Below, one piece after another: positions 53,155-62,404 of a DNA stretch of 64,000 bases. The number at the start of each line of letters is the position of its first letter. Position 1 is the first letter of the stretch. The stretch comes from Streptomyces davaonensis JCM 4913 (lineage in GTDB: Bacteria > Actinomycetota > Actinomycetes > Streptomycetales > Streptomycetaceae), in NCBI RefSeq assembly GCF_000349325.1, contig NC_020504.1, positions 5,118,053 through 5,182,052 of the forward strand, read 5' to 3'. A program made the translations under genes and the position numbers. The notes below the pieces were generated by a model. It ran no database searches. It saw only the letters and a program-made list of their open reading frames with translations, and was not told the origin of the DNA.

Positions 53155-56100
53155 CCGCGACAGCAGATCCACGATCCGGCTCTGCACCTCGCCGCTCGTC
53201 GAGCGCTCCGCGAGGAACAGCACCGTCTCGCCCGACGCGAGGCGCGGCAGATCGGCCTGGTCGACGGCGGCCGTGTACACGACCAACGGGGTGCGGTTGA
53301 GCCGGCCGTTCGCGCGCAGCCAGTCGATGATCCCGGCCTGCCGGCGGTGCACCTGCATCAGGTCCATCACCACCAGGTTCGGCCGGAACTGCCCCGCCAG
53401 CGTCACCGCGTCGGTGTCGCTCGCGGCCCGCGCCACCTGCATCCCACGCCGCTCCAGCGTCGCGGTCAGCGCCAGCGCGATCTCCGCGTGCTCCTCGATC
53501 AGCAGCACCCGCGGCGGATGCTGCTCACTGTCCCGGGGCGCCAGCGCCTTCAGCAGTACGGCGGGGTCGGCGCCGTAGGCCGCCTCCCGCGAGGCCTGTC
53601 CGAGCCCCGCCGTCACCATCACCGGCACCTCGGCGGCCACCGCGGCCTGCCGCAGCGACTGGAGCGCGGTACGGGTGATCGGGCCGGTCAGCGGGTCCAC
53701 GAACAGCGCCGCCGGGAACGCGGCGATCTGCGCGTCGACCTCCTCGCGCGAGTGCACGATGACGGGCCGGTAGCCACGGTCGCTGAGCGCCTGCTGGGTG
53801 GTCACATCCGGCGCGGGCCACACCAGTAGCCGCCGCGGGTTGTCCAGCGGCTCCGGTGGCAGCTCGTCGTCCATCGGCTGCGGCCGCGGGGCGTCCGACA
53901 CCTCGACCGCCCCGCCCGGACCGTCCAACGGCTCCGGACCCTCGGCGGCGTTCTCGTCGGGCGCGCCTATGGCGTACGACCGTCCCGTGCCCTCGGTGGC
54001 CTGCGCGAGCCGGGCCTGCCCGGCGAGGGACGGCTGGGGCTGAGGCTGGGGTTGCGGCTGTCCGGCGAGGGACGGCTGCGGCTGCTCGGCTTGCGGATGG
54101 GGCCGCGCCGACTGCTCCGGCTGCGCGGCGCCCGCCGGATCCGGGCGCGTGCCCAGCTTGCGGCGCTTGCCCCCACTGGTCGTCTGGTGCGGGGGCGGCG
54201 TCGCCGACTGCTGCTGCACCTGCACCGCCTGCCGGGTGAACGGCACGCCCTGTCCGAGCGTCCGCACACTGATCGCCCGCCCCTGCGTGGAGTTCGGATC
54301 CACGGGCGCGGCGGCCTCGGCGGGCAGCGGCTGAGCGACCCGGGGTGCGGCGGACTCGGGGGGCAGCGGAGTACCGGTAGCGGGGGTGCCCTGCGCGACC
54401 TGCGCGGGCACGGCCGTGCCCGCGCCGGGGGTGCCGTCGTCCGCGGTCGGCCACTGCTGGGGAGCGGCGGCCTCGGCGGGGAGGGGGGCGGCCACGGGGG
54501 CCTGCGCCTGCTGGGCGGCTGCCGCCTCCTGCTCCGGCTGCCCCTGCGCGGGCGGGGCGACGGCCCGCCGCCGACGCCCGGTCGGCGCGCTCGTCGGATG
54601 CGGCTGCGGAGGGGTGTGGTCGTCGGCGTGGTCGTGCGGTACGGCGTCATGCCGCCCGTCGTCGGTGACGGGAACCTGCGCGACGGGAACCTCCGCGGCG
54701 GGGGCCGGAACCTGGGCGGGCACCTGGCCGACGCTCATCGCCACCGGAGCCTGCGTCTCCGCGCGGTCCGCCTCGGCCGGCGGCAGCGCGAACACCGTAC
54801 GCGGACCCGCCTCCTGCGCGGCCGCCCGCTCATTGGCGGCCGCCAGCGCACGGCGGCGCCGCCCCGTCGGCTGACCGTCCTCGTCCGAGCCGGAGCCCGC
54901 GCCCGGAGCCGTCTGGGCCGTCGGGGCCAACTGAGCCATCTGAGCCGGAACCGGCCCCGGCGCCCCGGCCGCGGGCAGCGCCGGAGGCAGCGCGTGCTGC
55001 TCGCCTGAGTCCCGTCGGGCCCGCCGTCCGCCCGGCGCCGGGACGCCCTGCGGCGGCACGGTACCGCCCAGACCGGTCCCCACGGCCGCGGTGCCCGCGG
55101 CATGCTCGCCGGCCATCACGACGGCACCCTCGGCCACCCCGTCACCGGCGTTCGCCGGCGCGAGCTCGGCACCGGGGTTCACCACGGCGACCTCCGCACC
55201 GGCGACCTCCGCCGGACGCCCGCGCCGCCGCCCCGTACCGCTCGGCAGCTCGCCCGAGGCCGGAGCCAGGGCCGGGGCCTGAGCCTGGGCCGGAACCGGT
55301 GCCGGTGCCGGTGCCGCGGTTTCCGCACTGTCCGAACTCTCCGCCGCGCGCCGCCGGCGCCGCCCGGTGGGCGCGGACTCGCTCGGGGCCTCGCCCTCGC
55401 CGGACTTCGCGGCGACCTCGCTCTCCAGGAAGGCGTCCACGGAGGACCGCCGGGCCCGCCGCCGCCCGCCGCCACCGGTCGTCGGCTGCTCGGCGGGGGC
55501 CGATGCCCGGTCCGCGGCCACGACGATCTCGGCGGCGGGAACCGCCCCGGCGCCACCGCCGATCGGCACCTCCAGCACGAACGCGCTGCCGCTCATCCCC
55601 GGCACCTCGTGCGTCTGGAGCACACCGCCGTGGGCGCGCACGATCCCGCGCACGATCGGCTCGTGCACCGGGTCGCCCCCGGCGTACGGCCCGCGCACCT
55701 CGATGCGTACGACCTCGCCGCGCTGCGCCGCCGCCACGACGACCGTGTTGTCCAGGTAGCCGCCCGCCGAGACGGGCGTGTTGCCGGTCGCGTCGACGCC
55801 CGCGACATCGGCGACCAGATGCGCCAGCGCGGTCGCCAGCAGCCGGGTGTCGACCTCGGCCTCGATGGGCGGCGCGTGCACGGCGAACTGCACCCGACCG
55901 GGACCGATCAGCTCGACGGCCCCGTCGACACCGGCCGCGACGACCGCGTCCAGCATCACTTTCGTCCGGGTGATCTGCTCGCCGCCCGTGTCCAGCCGCT
56001 GATAGCCGAGGACGTTGTCGATGAGCGTGGTGATCCGGGAGTAGCCGGCCGAGAGGTGATGCAGCACCTGGTTGGCCTCGGGCCACAGCTGACCGGCGTC

Positions 56101-57210
56101 GTCAGCGGCCAGCGCGGCGAGCTCGCGGCGGAGTTCGTCCAGGGGGCCGCGCAGGGACGTCCCGAGCAGCGTCAGCAGCTGCTCGTGCCGCCCGGCGAGG
56201 GCCTCGAACCGGTCCTTCTCCCGCTCGCCGAGCGCGGCGTACCGCTCCTCGTTCGCGGCGAGTTCCTCCGCGTGCCGCTCCTGGAGCTCCTCGACCTCGC
56301 CCACATGCTTCTGACGCAGCGCGGTCAGCTCGGAGGCGTGCTCCTCGGAGAGCCGCTCCAGTTCGTCCTCGTGCCGCTTGTCGGCGGCGGCCTTCTCCTC
56401 GGCGAGGGCGTCGTAGGGCCGCCGGTCGGTGAAGGTCATCACGGCGCCGACGAGCTGGTCGCCGTCGCGCACCGGCGCGGTGGTCAGGTCGACCGGCACC
56501 TGATCGCCGCTCTTGGCGAACAGCACCTGCCCGCGCACCCGGTGCTTGCGCCCGGAGCGCAGGGTGTCGGCGAGCGGGGACTCCTCGTACGGGAAGGGCG
56601 TGCCGTCGGGCCGGGAATGCAGGACGAGGTCGTGCAGCTCACGCCCGCCGAGGTCGCTGGCCCGGTAGCCCAGTATCTGAGCGGCGGCCGGATTGACGAG
56701 CACGATCCGCCCGTCCGTATCGGTCCCCACGACGCCCTCGGCGGCGGCCCGCAGGATCATCTCGGTCTGCCGCTGCGAACGGGCCAGCTCGGCCTCGGTG
56801 TCGATGGTCCCGGAGAGGTCGCGCACGACGAGCATCAGCAGCTCGTCGCTGGCGTAGCCGTAACCGTCGTAGGCCTGCTGGCCGTTCTCCAGATTCGCGG
56901 AGGTGACCTCGACCGGGAACTCGCTGCCGTCGGTCCGCCGCGCCATCATCCGGGTCGGCTTGGTCCGCCCCGCGGGATCCATGTGGTCGGGACGCCGCAT
57001 GGATCCCGGGATCAGCTTGGAGTCGAACTGCGGCAGCAGATCGAGCAGCCCGCGCCCCACCAGAGCCGTCCCGGGGGCCTCGAAGGCCTCCAGCGCGATG
57101 GTGTTGGCGTTGACGACGGTCCCATTGGCGTTGACCAGCACCAACGCATCGGGAAGCGCGTCCAGTATGGCTGCGAGGCGAGCAGCGCCTCGGGATGGCC
57201 TGCTGCTCAC
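53140..57210 (-). CDS. PAS-PAS/kinase-like/receiver-like regulatory protein with long basic-motif linker
   Basis: 1356 residues. PAS domains near 10-120 and 145-265, a coiled-coil (KRHEDELERLSEEH...) near 270-335, then a HisKA/HATPase-like region (~340-550): the H-box reads TSLRGPLDELRREL, so the usual His is not seen, and the ATP-binding boxes are weak. A ~600-residue Pro/Ala-rich linker carries five or more TGRRRR-type basic motifs. The C-terminal ~120 residues are receiver-like: VLLIEEHAE, then VVMDLMQ with an Asp, and VVYTAA, but the usual Lys is replaced (FLAERS). It may be a non-catalytic scaffold. ATG at 57210. Confidence 0.83.
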   Translation of the reverse strand: MSSRPSRGAARLAAILDALPDALVLVNANGTVVNANTIALEAFEAPGTALVGRGLLDLLPQFDSKLIPGSMRRPDHMDPAGRTKPTRMMARRTDGSEFPVEVTSANLENGQQAYDGYGYASDELLMLVVRDLSGTIDTEAELARSQRQTEMILRAAAEGVVGTDTDGRIVLVNPAAAQILGYRASDLGGRELHDLVLHSRPDGTPFPYEESPLADTLRSGRKHRVRGQVLFAKSGDQVPVDLTTAPVRDGDQLVGAVMTFTDRRPYDALAEEKAAADKRHEDELERLSEEHASELTALRQKHVGEVEELQERHAEELAANEERYAALGEREKDRFEALAGRHEQLLTLLGTSLRGPLDELRRELAALAADDAGQLWPEANQVLHHLSAGYSRITTLIDNVLGYQRLDTGGEQITRTKVMLDAVVAAGVDGAVELIGPGRVQFAVHAPPIEAEVDTRLLATALAHLVADVAGVDATGNTPVSAGGYLDNTVVVAAAQRGEVVRIEVRGPYAGGDPVHEPIVRGIVRAHGGVLQTHEVPGMSGSAFVLEVPIGGGAGAVPAAEIVVAADRASAPAEQPTTGGGGRRRARRSSVDAFLESEVAAKSGEGEAPSESAPTGRRRRRAAESSDSAETAAPAPAPVPAQAQAPALAPASGELPSGTGRRRGRPAEVAGAEVAVVNPGAELAPANAGDGVAEGAVVMAGEHAAGTAAVGTGLGGTVPPQGVPAPGGRRARRDSGEQHALPPALPAAGAPGPVPAQMAQLAPTAQTAPGAGSGSDEDGQPTGRRRRALAAANERAAAQEAGPRTVFALPPAEADRAETQAPVAMSVGQVPAQVPAPAAEVPVAQVPVTDDGRHDAVPHDHADDHTPPQPHPTSAPTGRRRRAVAPPAQGQPEQEAAAAQQAQAPVAAPLPAEAAAPQQWPTADDGTPGAGTAVPAQVAQGTPATGTPLPPESAAPRVAQPLPAEAAAPVDPNSTQGRAISVRTLGQGVPFTRQAVQVQQQSATPPPHQTTSGGKRRKLGTRPDPAGAAQPEQSARPHPQAEQPQPSLAGQPQPQPQPQPSLAGQARLAQATEGTGRSYAIGAPDENAAEGPEPLDGPGGAVEVSDAPRPQPMDDELPPEPLDNPRRLLVWPAPDVTTQQALSDRGYRPVIVHSREEVDAQIAAFPAALFVDPLTGPITRTALQSLRQAAVAAEVPVMVTAGLGQASREAAYGADPAVLLKALAPRDSEQHPPRVLLIEEHAEIALALTATLERRGMQVARAASDTDAVTLAGQFRPNLVVMDLMQVHRRQAGIIDWLRANGRLNRTPLVVYTAAVDQADLPRLASGETVLFLAERSTSGEVQSRIVDLLSRIGTN

Positions 57211-57431
57211 GAGACGCTTCCCTCCTGTTACCGCACCTTGCCGACCGCTCGGGCCATCTTGCCAACCGGCCCGCGACGTGTCACGCGAGGGAGTCTACGG
57301 GCTGGGGTTGTGACGGCGGCGCCGGATGAGAGGGAGGTCGCACGACGAAGTGACCCAGAACGTATGACCGCGTCCTCCCACTGTCCCTTCGCTTCGCCAT
57401 ACCTTCGCGGGACTCTTACGGACCCGTTGAG

Positions 57432-57872
57432 TCAGGCACGGCCCTCGGGCCGCAGATCGGGCAGTACGGGCACGAGCCGGTCCCACCGGGCGATCTCGCA
57501 CCCGTCACCCCGGTCGAACCGCGCGTCCACGGGCCGCCCGGCCCAGGTCCCGGTGACATACGCGGTGGCGGGACCGCCGTACTGCATGGTGCAGACACTG
57601 CCGTCCGGTACGGGCGCGAAGGCGTCCTTGCCCCAGCGGGCCCCGCGGTCCAGGGCGGCGCAGGCCCCGGCGACATCGGGGTGGGCGCCGGCGCCGGGGT
57701 GGCAGTACAGCTCGTACCGCCCGTCCGTCCCGCCCCCGGCACCGCGGACGGTGACGGTGAGGTGGTCACCACCGCGGGCGGCACTGGGAAGGGCGGCGGC
57801 GACTGATCCGGCCGTGACGCCGACGACGAGGAGGAAGCGGCCCAAGGGGCGAGTGCGGGAGCCCCGCGGCAT
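57432..57872 (-). CDS. Subtilisin inhibitor-like protein (SSI family)
   Basis: 146 residues. Signal peptide ends near AARGG (residue ~32). The mature domain has the SSI pattern LTVTVRG, YELYCHPGAGAHP, ACAALDRG, and a reactive loop SVCTMQYGG in which Met is in the P1 place (as in classical SSI), with four cysteines for two disulphides. It inhibits secreted subtilisin-like proteases. ATG at 57872 has GAAGG five bases upstream; ATG at 57884 is an alternative. Confidence 0.9.
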   Translation of the reverse strand: MPRGSRTRPLGRFLLVVGVTAGSVAAALPSAARGGDHLTVTVRGAGGGTDGRYELYCHPGAGAHPDVAGACAALDRGARWGKDAFAPVPDGSVCTMQYGGPATAYVTGTWAGRPVDARFDRGDGCEIARWDRLVPVLPDLRPEGRA

Positions 57873-58053
57873 GACCTTCGACATGACCTGACTAACGCCC
57901 CGCGTACAGGGACGTTGCGCGCCCGCCCCACCAGCGACAAGGGCTTTGCCCCGCACCCCGGCTGCCTAGTACCGTAGGGGGCGATTGGTGACACCGCGCT
58001 CGACTGTGTCATCATCGGCACGCACCACTCGCGCTCGCGCGAGCGGCTGTGCT

Positions 58054-58144
58054 GGAGGCGTCGCCTAGTCCGGTCTATGGCGCCGCACTGCTAATGCGGT
58101 TTGGGCCTTAAAGCCCATCGAGGGTTCAAATCCCTCCGCCTCCG
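58054..58144 (+). tRNA. tRNA-Ser(GCT)
   Basis: 91-nt class II tRNA. Acceptor GGAGGCG pairs with CGCCTCC (58137-58143), discriminator G, and CCA is encoded at 58145-58147. Anticodon stem CCGCA/TGCGG is perfect with loop CTGCTAA (GCT). Second tRNA-Ser(GCT) of the window but with a different body from that at 8555. Confidence 0.95.
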
Positions 58145-58153
58145 CCATCCGAT

Positions 58154-58187
58154 CAGGGAGTTCAGCTGACATCAGCTGAACTCCCTG
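58154..58187 (+). terminator. Terminator of tRNA-Ser(GCT)
   Basis: 16-base perfect arms 58154-58169 and 58172-58187 with a CA loop, followed by a TTTT stretch at about 58193. Confidence 0.85.
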
Positions 58188-58321
58188 AGTCGTTTTCGGA
58201 GGTTTTCGGAGCACCTGAGCACGCGTACTCAGTGCTTCTGAGCAGACACGCGCTTATCCGGCCGAAGCAGCGACGCGAAGGTGTACGGCAGGTTCCTTTC
58301 GACGTTCGACGGGAGTGTCGT

Positions 58322-59494
58322 ATGACTGCGAAGTCCTGGCTGCGCGTATTGCTCGCCGGTGCCGCCGTTCTCACGCTGGCCGGGTGCAGCAAGGCGGACC
58401 GCGCGGTGATGTTCGCACCGGGATGCCCCGAGGGACCCGCCGCACGCCCGACGCAGCGGGAGCTGCCGCCGGGCACCGCGTGGGCGTGGCAGGCGCCCTA
58501 CAACGCCCCGGCCGGCAGCTTCACGGCCGGCCCGGTGCCGGGCCTGACCGACGTCGTCTCGATCGCGGACAGCGGCCACACCACCGTGGCCGTACGCGCC
58601 GACGGCACCGTGTGGTCCTACGGCACCAATGTCAGCGGCTCGCTGGGACGGGGCTCCCAGGAGCGGGTGTACGAGGCCGAGCCGAGCCAGGTCACGGGGA
58701 TCGGCGGCCCGGCACACGCGGTGTACAGCAGCGGACCGACGTTCTACGTCGTCCTGCGGGACGGCACCGTGACGGCGTGGGGTTCGGACCGGTTCCTGGT
58801 CAAGGGAGGCAAGCGGGAGGGATACGACGGGGTGACCGTCCCCGAGCGGGTGTCCCGCGCCGAGAACGTGGTCGCGATGGGCCCGGGCCTCCTCAACGCC
58901 TTCGCACTGCGCTCGGACGGCCGGATCCTCGGCTGGGGGATCAACCTCACCGACGTCTTGGGCGACCGCGACGGCACCCGCATCGGAACGATCCCCGACG
59001 TCGAGGGCGTCGTCGACGTGTCCTCGGCGGGCGGGGCCGTGGTGGCGCTGAAGGCGGACGGAAAGGTGTGCGCGTGGGGCAGCAACGTGCACGGCCTCCT
59101 GGGCGTCGCCCCGACCGGCGGCCAGTCCGCCCGCCCGCTTCAGGTGGAGGGCCTGAAGAACATCGAGCAGGTGGTCGGCGGCTCGGACGTGGCGTACGCC
59201 CTGGACCGCGACGGCACGGTCCGGGCATGGGGCCGTGGCGCGGGCGGCGCGCTGGGCGACGGCGACACCACGGACCACGTCTCCGCGAACCCGACCCGCG
59301 TGACCGGCCTCCCCAAGATCCGCCGCATTTCCGCAACCGGCCTCACGGGGTACGCCATCGACACCGAGGGCGGGTTGTGGGCCTGGGGGTCAGGCATACC
59401 GCTGAGCCAGGGCACCGCCCGGCCGGTACGAATCCCACTCCCCGCCCCGGCCCTGGACGTCTCGGGCCACCACGCGATCCTGCTCCCGAAGTAG
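58322..59494 (+). CDS. RCC1-repeat (beta-propeller) lipoprotein
   Basis: 390 residues. Lipobox LAGC near residue 22. Six or so RCC1-type repeats (DGTVWSYGTNVSGSLG, DGTVTAWGS, DGRILGWGINL, DGKVCAWGSNVHGLLG, DGTVRAWGRGAGGALG and a final WAWGSG) form a beta-propeller exposed outside the cell. Function unknown; such proteins often bind ligands or partners. ATG at 58322 with GGGAG upstream. Confidence 0.86.
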   Translation: MTAKSWLRVLLAGAAVLTLAGCSKADRAVMFAPGCPEGPAARPTQRELPPGTAWAWQAPYNAPAGSFTAGPVPGLTDVVSIADSGHTTVAVRADGTVWSYGTNVSGSLGRGSQERVYEAEPSQVTGIGGPAHAVYSSGPTFYVVLRDGTVTAWGSDRFLVKGGKREGYDGVTVPERVSRAENVVAMGPGLLNAFALRSDGRILGWGINLTDVLGDRDGTRIGTIPDVEGVVDVSSAGGAVVALKADGKVCAWGSNVHGLLGVAPTGGQSARPLQVEGLKNIEQVVGGSDVAYALDRDGTVRAWGRGAGGALGDGDTTDHVSANPTRVTGLPKIRRISATGLTGYAIDTEGGLWAWGSGIPLSQGTARPVRIPLPAPALDVSGHHAILLPK

Positions 59495-59627
59495 CGCATC
59501 TCGCCCGTTTCCGCAGCTCACAAGGGGTGCGCCTAACGGATTTCACATGGCGGCGGCAGTCATGTAATGTTCTTCCTGTCGCCGCGAGCGGGCCGAAAGG
59601 ACCGGGACCGGCAGGAAAACAAAACAA

Positions 59628-59700
59628 GCACTCGTAGCTTAACGGATAGAGCATCTGACTACGGATCAGAAGGTTGCAGGTTCGAATCCTGCCGAGTGCA
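59628..59700 (+). tRNA. tRNA-Arg(ACG)
   Basis: 73-nt tRNA. Acceptor GCACTCG pairs with CGAGTGC (59693-59699), discriminator A; anticodon ACG in loop CTACGGA between TCTGA/TCAGA; T-loop TTCGAAT. The A34 would be edited to inosine, so it reads CGU/CGC/CGA. CCA is not encoded. It is followed by a hairpin. Confidence 0.96.
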
Positions 59701-59707
59701 CAGTGAG

Positions 59708-59742
59708 CAAAGCCCCTCCGGAAGCAATCCGGAGGGGCTTTG
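59708..59742 (+). terminator. Terminator of tRNA-Arg(ACG)
   Basis: 14-base perfect arms 59708-59721 and 59729-59742 with loop AAGCAAT. Confidence 0.8.
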
Positions 59743-59780
59743 TCGTGTGGGTGCCGTGTCCACGATCGGGGGGAAGACCC

Positions 59781-60461
59781 ATGAAGGGTCGCAAAGCTGT
59801 TGGGTTCGCCATGGCCGCCGTAGCAGGGGCCGTCGTTGTCGCTGGGTGCGGTGGTGGGGCGGGGGACGACTCCTCATCCGGTGAGGGCACCGGTAAGGGA
59901 TCCCGTACGGCATCGCCCAGCGCGTCCCCTACGGCGGAGAAGTCCCCTGCCGCCGCCGTGCCGCTCGCCTCCGGTGATCTTCAGAGCCGTTGGTGGAGCT
60001 GGGCTGCCACCGAGCCCGAGGGGACCAATCCCGTTGCCGATCCGGACGGGGGTGCGTGTGATGTCAACCAGGCGGACGACGTCTGGTTCCTGGCGGGCAC
60101 CTTCGGGACGAAGGTCGAGCGGTCGTGTCCGGTTCCGGCAGGGGTGCCGGTCGCCTTTCCGCTGGTGAACCTGGTCGCCACGGAGGCGGACTGCGCGGAC
60201 TTCATGAGTGAGGCCGAGGGGTCCGCCCTGCTCGACGGCAAGGCGGTCGAGGCGGATCGCTACGCAGGGGAGCCGGTCACGGTCACCGGTGGGGAGGGCA
60301 ACCCCGTGACGGGGGAGGCCGGGACCTTCTCGGCGACGGGGTGCGGGCTGTGGGTGCAGTTGCCCGCGCTGGCGCCGGGCTTTCACACACTCGAAATCCG
60401 GGGTCGGTCGGGGGACTTCACGACCGAGGTGGACTACTCGTTGGCCGTCGCCGAGGGGTAG
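59781..60461 (+). CDS. Lipoprotein of unknown function
   Basis: 226 residues. Lipobox VVAGC near residue 23, low-complexity Ser/Thr/Pro linker, then a ~170-residue domain with four cysteines (GGACDVN, RSCPVP, EADCADF, ATGCGLW) and Trp residues. No family recognised. ATG at 59781 has GGGGGGAAG upstream. The leftward GtrA-like frame runs through almost the whole gene on the other strand. Confidence 0.8.
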   Translation: MKGRKAVGFAMAAVAGAVVVAGCGGGAGDDSSSGEGTGKGSRTASPSASPTAEKSPAAAVPLASGDLQSRWWSWAATEPEGTNPVADPDGGACDVNQADDVWFLAGTFGTKVERSCPVPAGVPVAFPLVNLVATEADCADFMSEAEGSALLDGKAVEADRYAGEPVTVTGGEGNPVTGEAGTFSATGCGLWVQLPALAPGFHTLEIRGRSGDFTTEVDYSLAVAEG

Positions 60462-60875
60462 GAGCGGCGCATCCTCGACCGGCTGCTCCGCCCTGAACAC
60501 GAACAGCCTCAGCACCAGGAAGCGGCCCACTCCGGCGAGGCCGGAGGCGGAGAGGTAGACCGTCTGTTCCCACAGGAGCGTGGGGGACGGGTGCAGCAGG
60601 TGCAGGATCAGGATCGCGGCTGACGTCATGCCGTAGGCCACCGCCGCCGAACCCGCCGACTGGAGGTGGCGGCGCAGTCCGGGGCGGTTGCCGGTGCCGA
60701 AGGTGAACAGTGCGTGCAGCTCGGTGCAGAGGAGGGTGGAGGCCACGGTGATCAGCGCGTTGGCCAGCGCCCAGGGCATCGAGTACGCCAGGAGGGGCAC
60801 TGTTGCGCCGGAGACCAGTCCTACGCCGCCCCCGCACACCACGAACCGGGCGAAGGACGCGAGCGGCGACATCAT
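59874..60875 (-). CDS. GtrA-like membrane protein with doubtful read-through tail
   Basis: The first ~145 residues (60875 to about 60440) are a GtrA-like four-span protein: FVVCGGGVGLVSG, ITVASTLLCTELHALFTFGT and FLVLRLFVFR. GtrA proteins flip or help move lipid-linked sugars. The frame stays open another ~190 residues, with a Pro/Arg/His-rich sequence antisense to the lipoprotein gene; this tail is probably not the ancestral end. Treat coordinates left of ~60440 with caution. Confidence 0.65.
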   Translation of the reverse strand: MMSPLASFARFVVCGGGVGLVSGATVPLLAYSMPWALANALITVASTLLCTELHALFTFGTGNRPGLRRHLQSAGSAAVAYGMTSAAILILHLLHPSPTLLWEQTVYLSASGLAGVGRFLVLRLFVFRAEQPVEDAPLLPLGDGQRVVHLGREVPRPTPDFECVKARRQRGQLHPQPAPRRREGPGLPRHGVALPTGDRDRLPCVAIRLDRLAVEQGGPLGLTHEVRAVRLRGDQVHQRKGDRHPCRNRTRPLDLRPEGARQEPDVVRLVDITRTPVRIGNGIGPLGLGGSPAPPTALKITGGERHGGGRGLLRRRGRAGRCRTGSLTGALTG

Positions 60876-61028
60876 GGAACTTCCTTCCGGGCGGGGGACG
60901 TTGGGGAGGCGGGACCGACCTTCTCGATCAGCCGCGTACTACGATCCCGTCCCCCGCCCTTCCGGACGAGGAGGCCTGCTCCCGAATCGGGGGTGGGGCC
61001 AGCACCACCAAGAGGGTGCGGGCTACGG

Positions 61029-61859
61029 CTACTTGAACCACTGCGCGTGCCGTGCCGCCCAGTCCGCGAAGTCGTACGGGCGGCGGCCGAGGAGGCGTTC
61101 GGCGTCGGGGCTCACCCGCTGGAGCACCTCGGGTGGACTGCCCAGCATGTCGAGCGTGGCGTCGGCGACCGGCTCGGGCATGAACCCCACCATGTGCGCC
61201 CGCGCCTCGGCCCGGGTCAGCTCCACGAACCGCACCGGTTCACCCAACGCCCCCTGGAGGGCCATCGTCTGCTCGCGCGGAGAGATGGGGGCGGGCCCGG
61301 TGAGGTCGTAGGTCTTGCCGCCGTGGCCCGCCTGGCGCAGGGTCACCGCGGCGGCGCCCGCGATGTCGACCGGGTCGATGGCCGGCAGCGCCACGCCCCC
61401 GAACGGCGCCGCGACCTCGCGGCGGGTGCGGACGGACTCGGCCCACTGGAGGGCGTTGGAGTGGAAGCCGCCGGGGCGCAGGATCGTCCATTCCACGCCC
61501 GATTCCCGTACGGCGTCTTCGAGTGCCGAGGGATGGTGCCCGGTGCCCACGCCCTGCGAGGACAGCAGAACCACGCGGCCCACGCCCGCGGCCTTCGCCA
61601 CCTCCATCACCGCGCCGAGGTCACCGCCCGAGCCGATGAACTCCCCCGAGGTCAGGAGGAAGAGGGCGGAGGCTCCGTCGAGGGCGGGTTTCAGGGCTGG
61701 GAGGTCGGCGAGGTCGGCCGTGTGATGGCGGACCCCTGCCGGTATCTCCTCGGCGGCCGGGGCGCGTCGCGAGACCGCCGTCACTCGCTCCCCCGCCTCG
61801 ACCAGCGCCCGCACCAGCGGCCGTCCGACATTGCCCGTCGCTCCGGTCACCACGATCAT
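61029..61859 (-). CDS. NmrA/QorB-like NAD(P)-binding protein
   Basis: 276 residues. N-terminal GATGNVGRPLVRALVEAG is the extended NAD(P)-binding motif of atypical SDRs (NmrA, QorB), with AVSRR following and SSQGV where the classical Tyr motif is lacking. They act as quinone reductases or redox sensors. It is divergent from an HxlR regulator, a common pairing in quinone or electrophile stress. ATG at 61859. Confidence 0.86.
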   Translation of the reverse strand: MIVVTGATGNVGRPLVRALVEAGERVTAVSRRAPAAEEIPAGVRHHTADLADLPALKPALDGASALFLLTSGEFIGSGGDLGAVMEVAKAAGVGRVVLLSSQGVGTGHHPSALEDAVRESGVEWTILRPGGFHSNALQWAESVRTRREVAAPFGGVALPAIDPVDIAGAAAVTLRQAGHGGKTYDLTGPAPISPREQTMALQGALGEPVRFVELTRAEARAHMVGFMPEPVADATLDMLGSPPEVLQRVSPDAERLLGRRPYDFADWAARHAQWFK

Positions 61860-61958
61860 CGTCGTACTCCGTTCCGAGTCGTCAACTCCCTGCTCAAGAA
61901 CGGTACTTTTGCGGGGTAAGCAGGTACCTAGAGGAAAGTATTGGGAGGGAGAGTGGAT

Positions 61959-62366
61959 GTGACCGAGACCACAATGGGTAAGGCTGCTGATGTCGCCCCC
62001 GAGAACGCCTGCCCCATCGCGCCCGTGGTCGACATCGTCTTCAGCCGCTGGACGACCCCGATCCTGTGGGCCCTTCACGAACACGGCAGGCAGCGCTTCG
62101 TCGAACTGGAGCGCCGGATCGCCACGATCACGCCCAAGGTGCTCACGCAGCGGCTGCGGCAGTTGGAGCGGGACGGCCTGGTCATCCGCACCTACTACCC
62201 CGAGGTTCCCCCGCGCGTGGAGTACGAGATCAGCGAACTGGGCCGCAGCCTGGCCCCGCTCTTCGCCTCCCTGTCCGAGTGGTCGGTGAATCTGGGCCAC
62301 GTGGAGCGGGCTCGGTCGGCCTACGACGCGCGCGAGGAGGAGCGGGATCGTGCCCGGCGGCGCTGA
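61959..62366 (+). CDS. HxlR-family transcriptional regulator
   Basis: 135 residues. Winged helix of HxlR type: CPIAPVVDIVFSRWTTPILWALHEHGRQRFVELERRI with the redox-sensitive-type Cys before PIAP, then ITPKVLTQRLRQLERDGLV. Relatives such as YodB/HypR sense quinones or disulphide stress through that Cys and control adjacent reductases. GTG at 61959 follows GGGAGGGAGAG. Divergent from the NmrA-like gene, with a 99-bp spacer. Confidence 0.87.
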   Translation: MTETTMGKAADVAPENACPIAPVVDIVFSRWTTPILWALHEHGRQRFVELERRIATITPKVLTQRLRQLERDGLVIRTYYPEVPPRVEYEISELGRSLAPLFASLSEWSVNLGHVERARSAYDAREEERDRARRR

Positions 62367-62404
62367 ACTGCTGGTGCGCCGCCGGTGCCGGTGATGTCGC
62401 CGAG

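Noticed and set aside
54052..55008. Rightward frames inside the PAS/kinase-like gene
   Set aside because: Low-complexity Arg/Gly-rich shadows of the Pro/Ala-rich linker.
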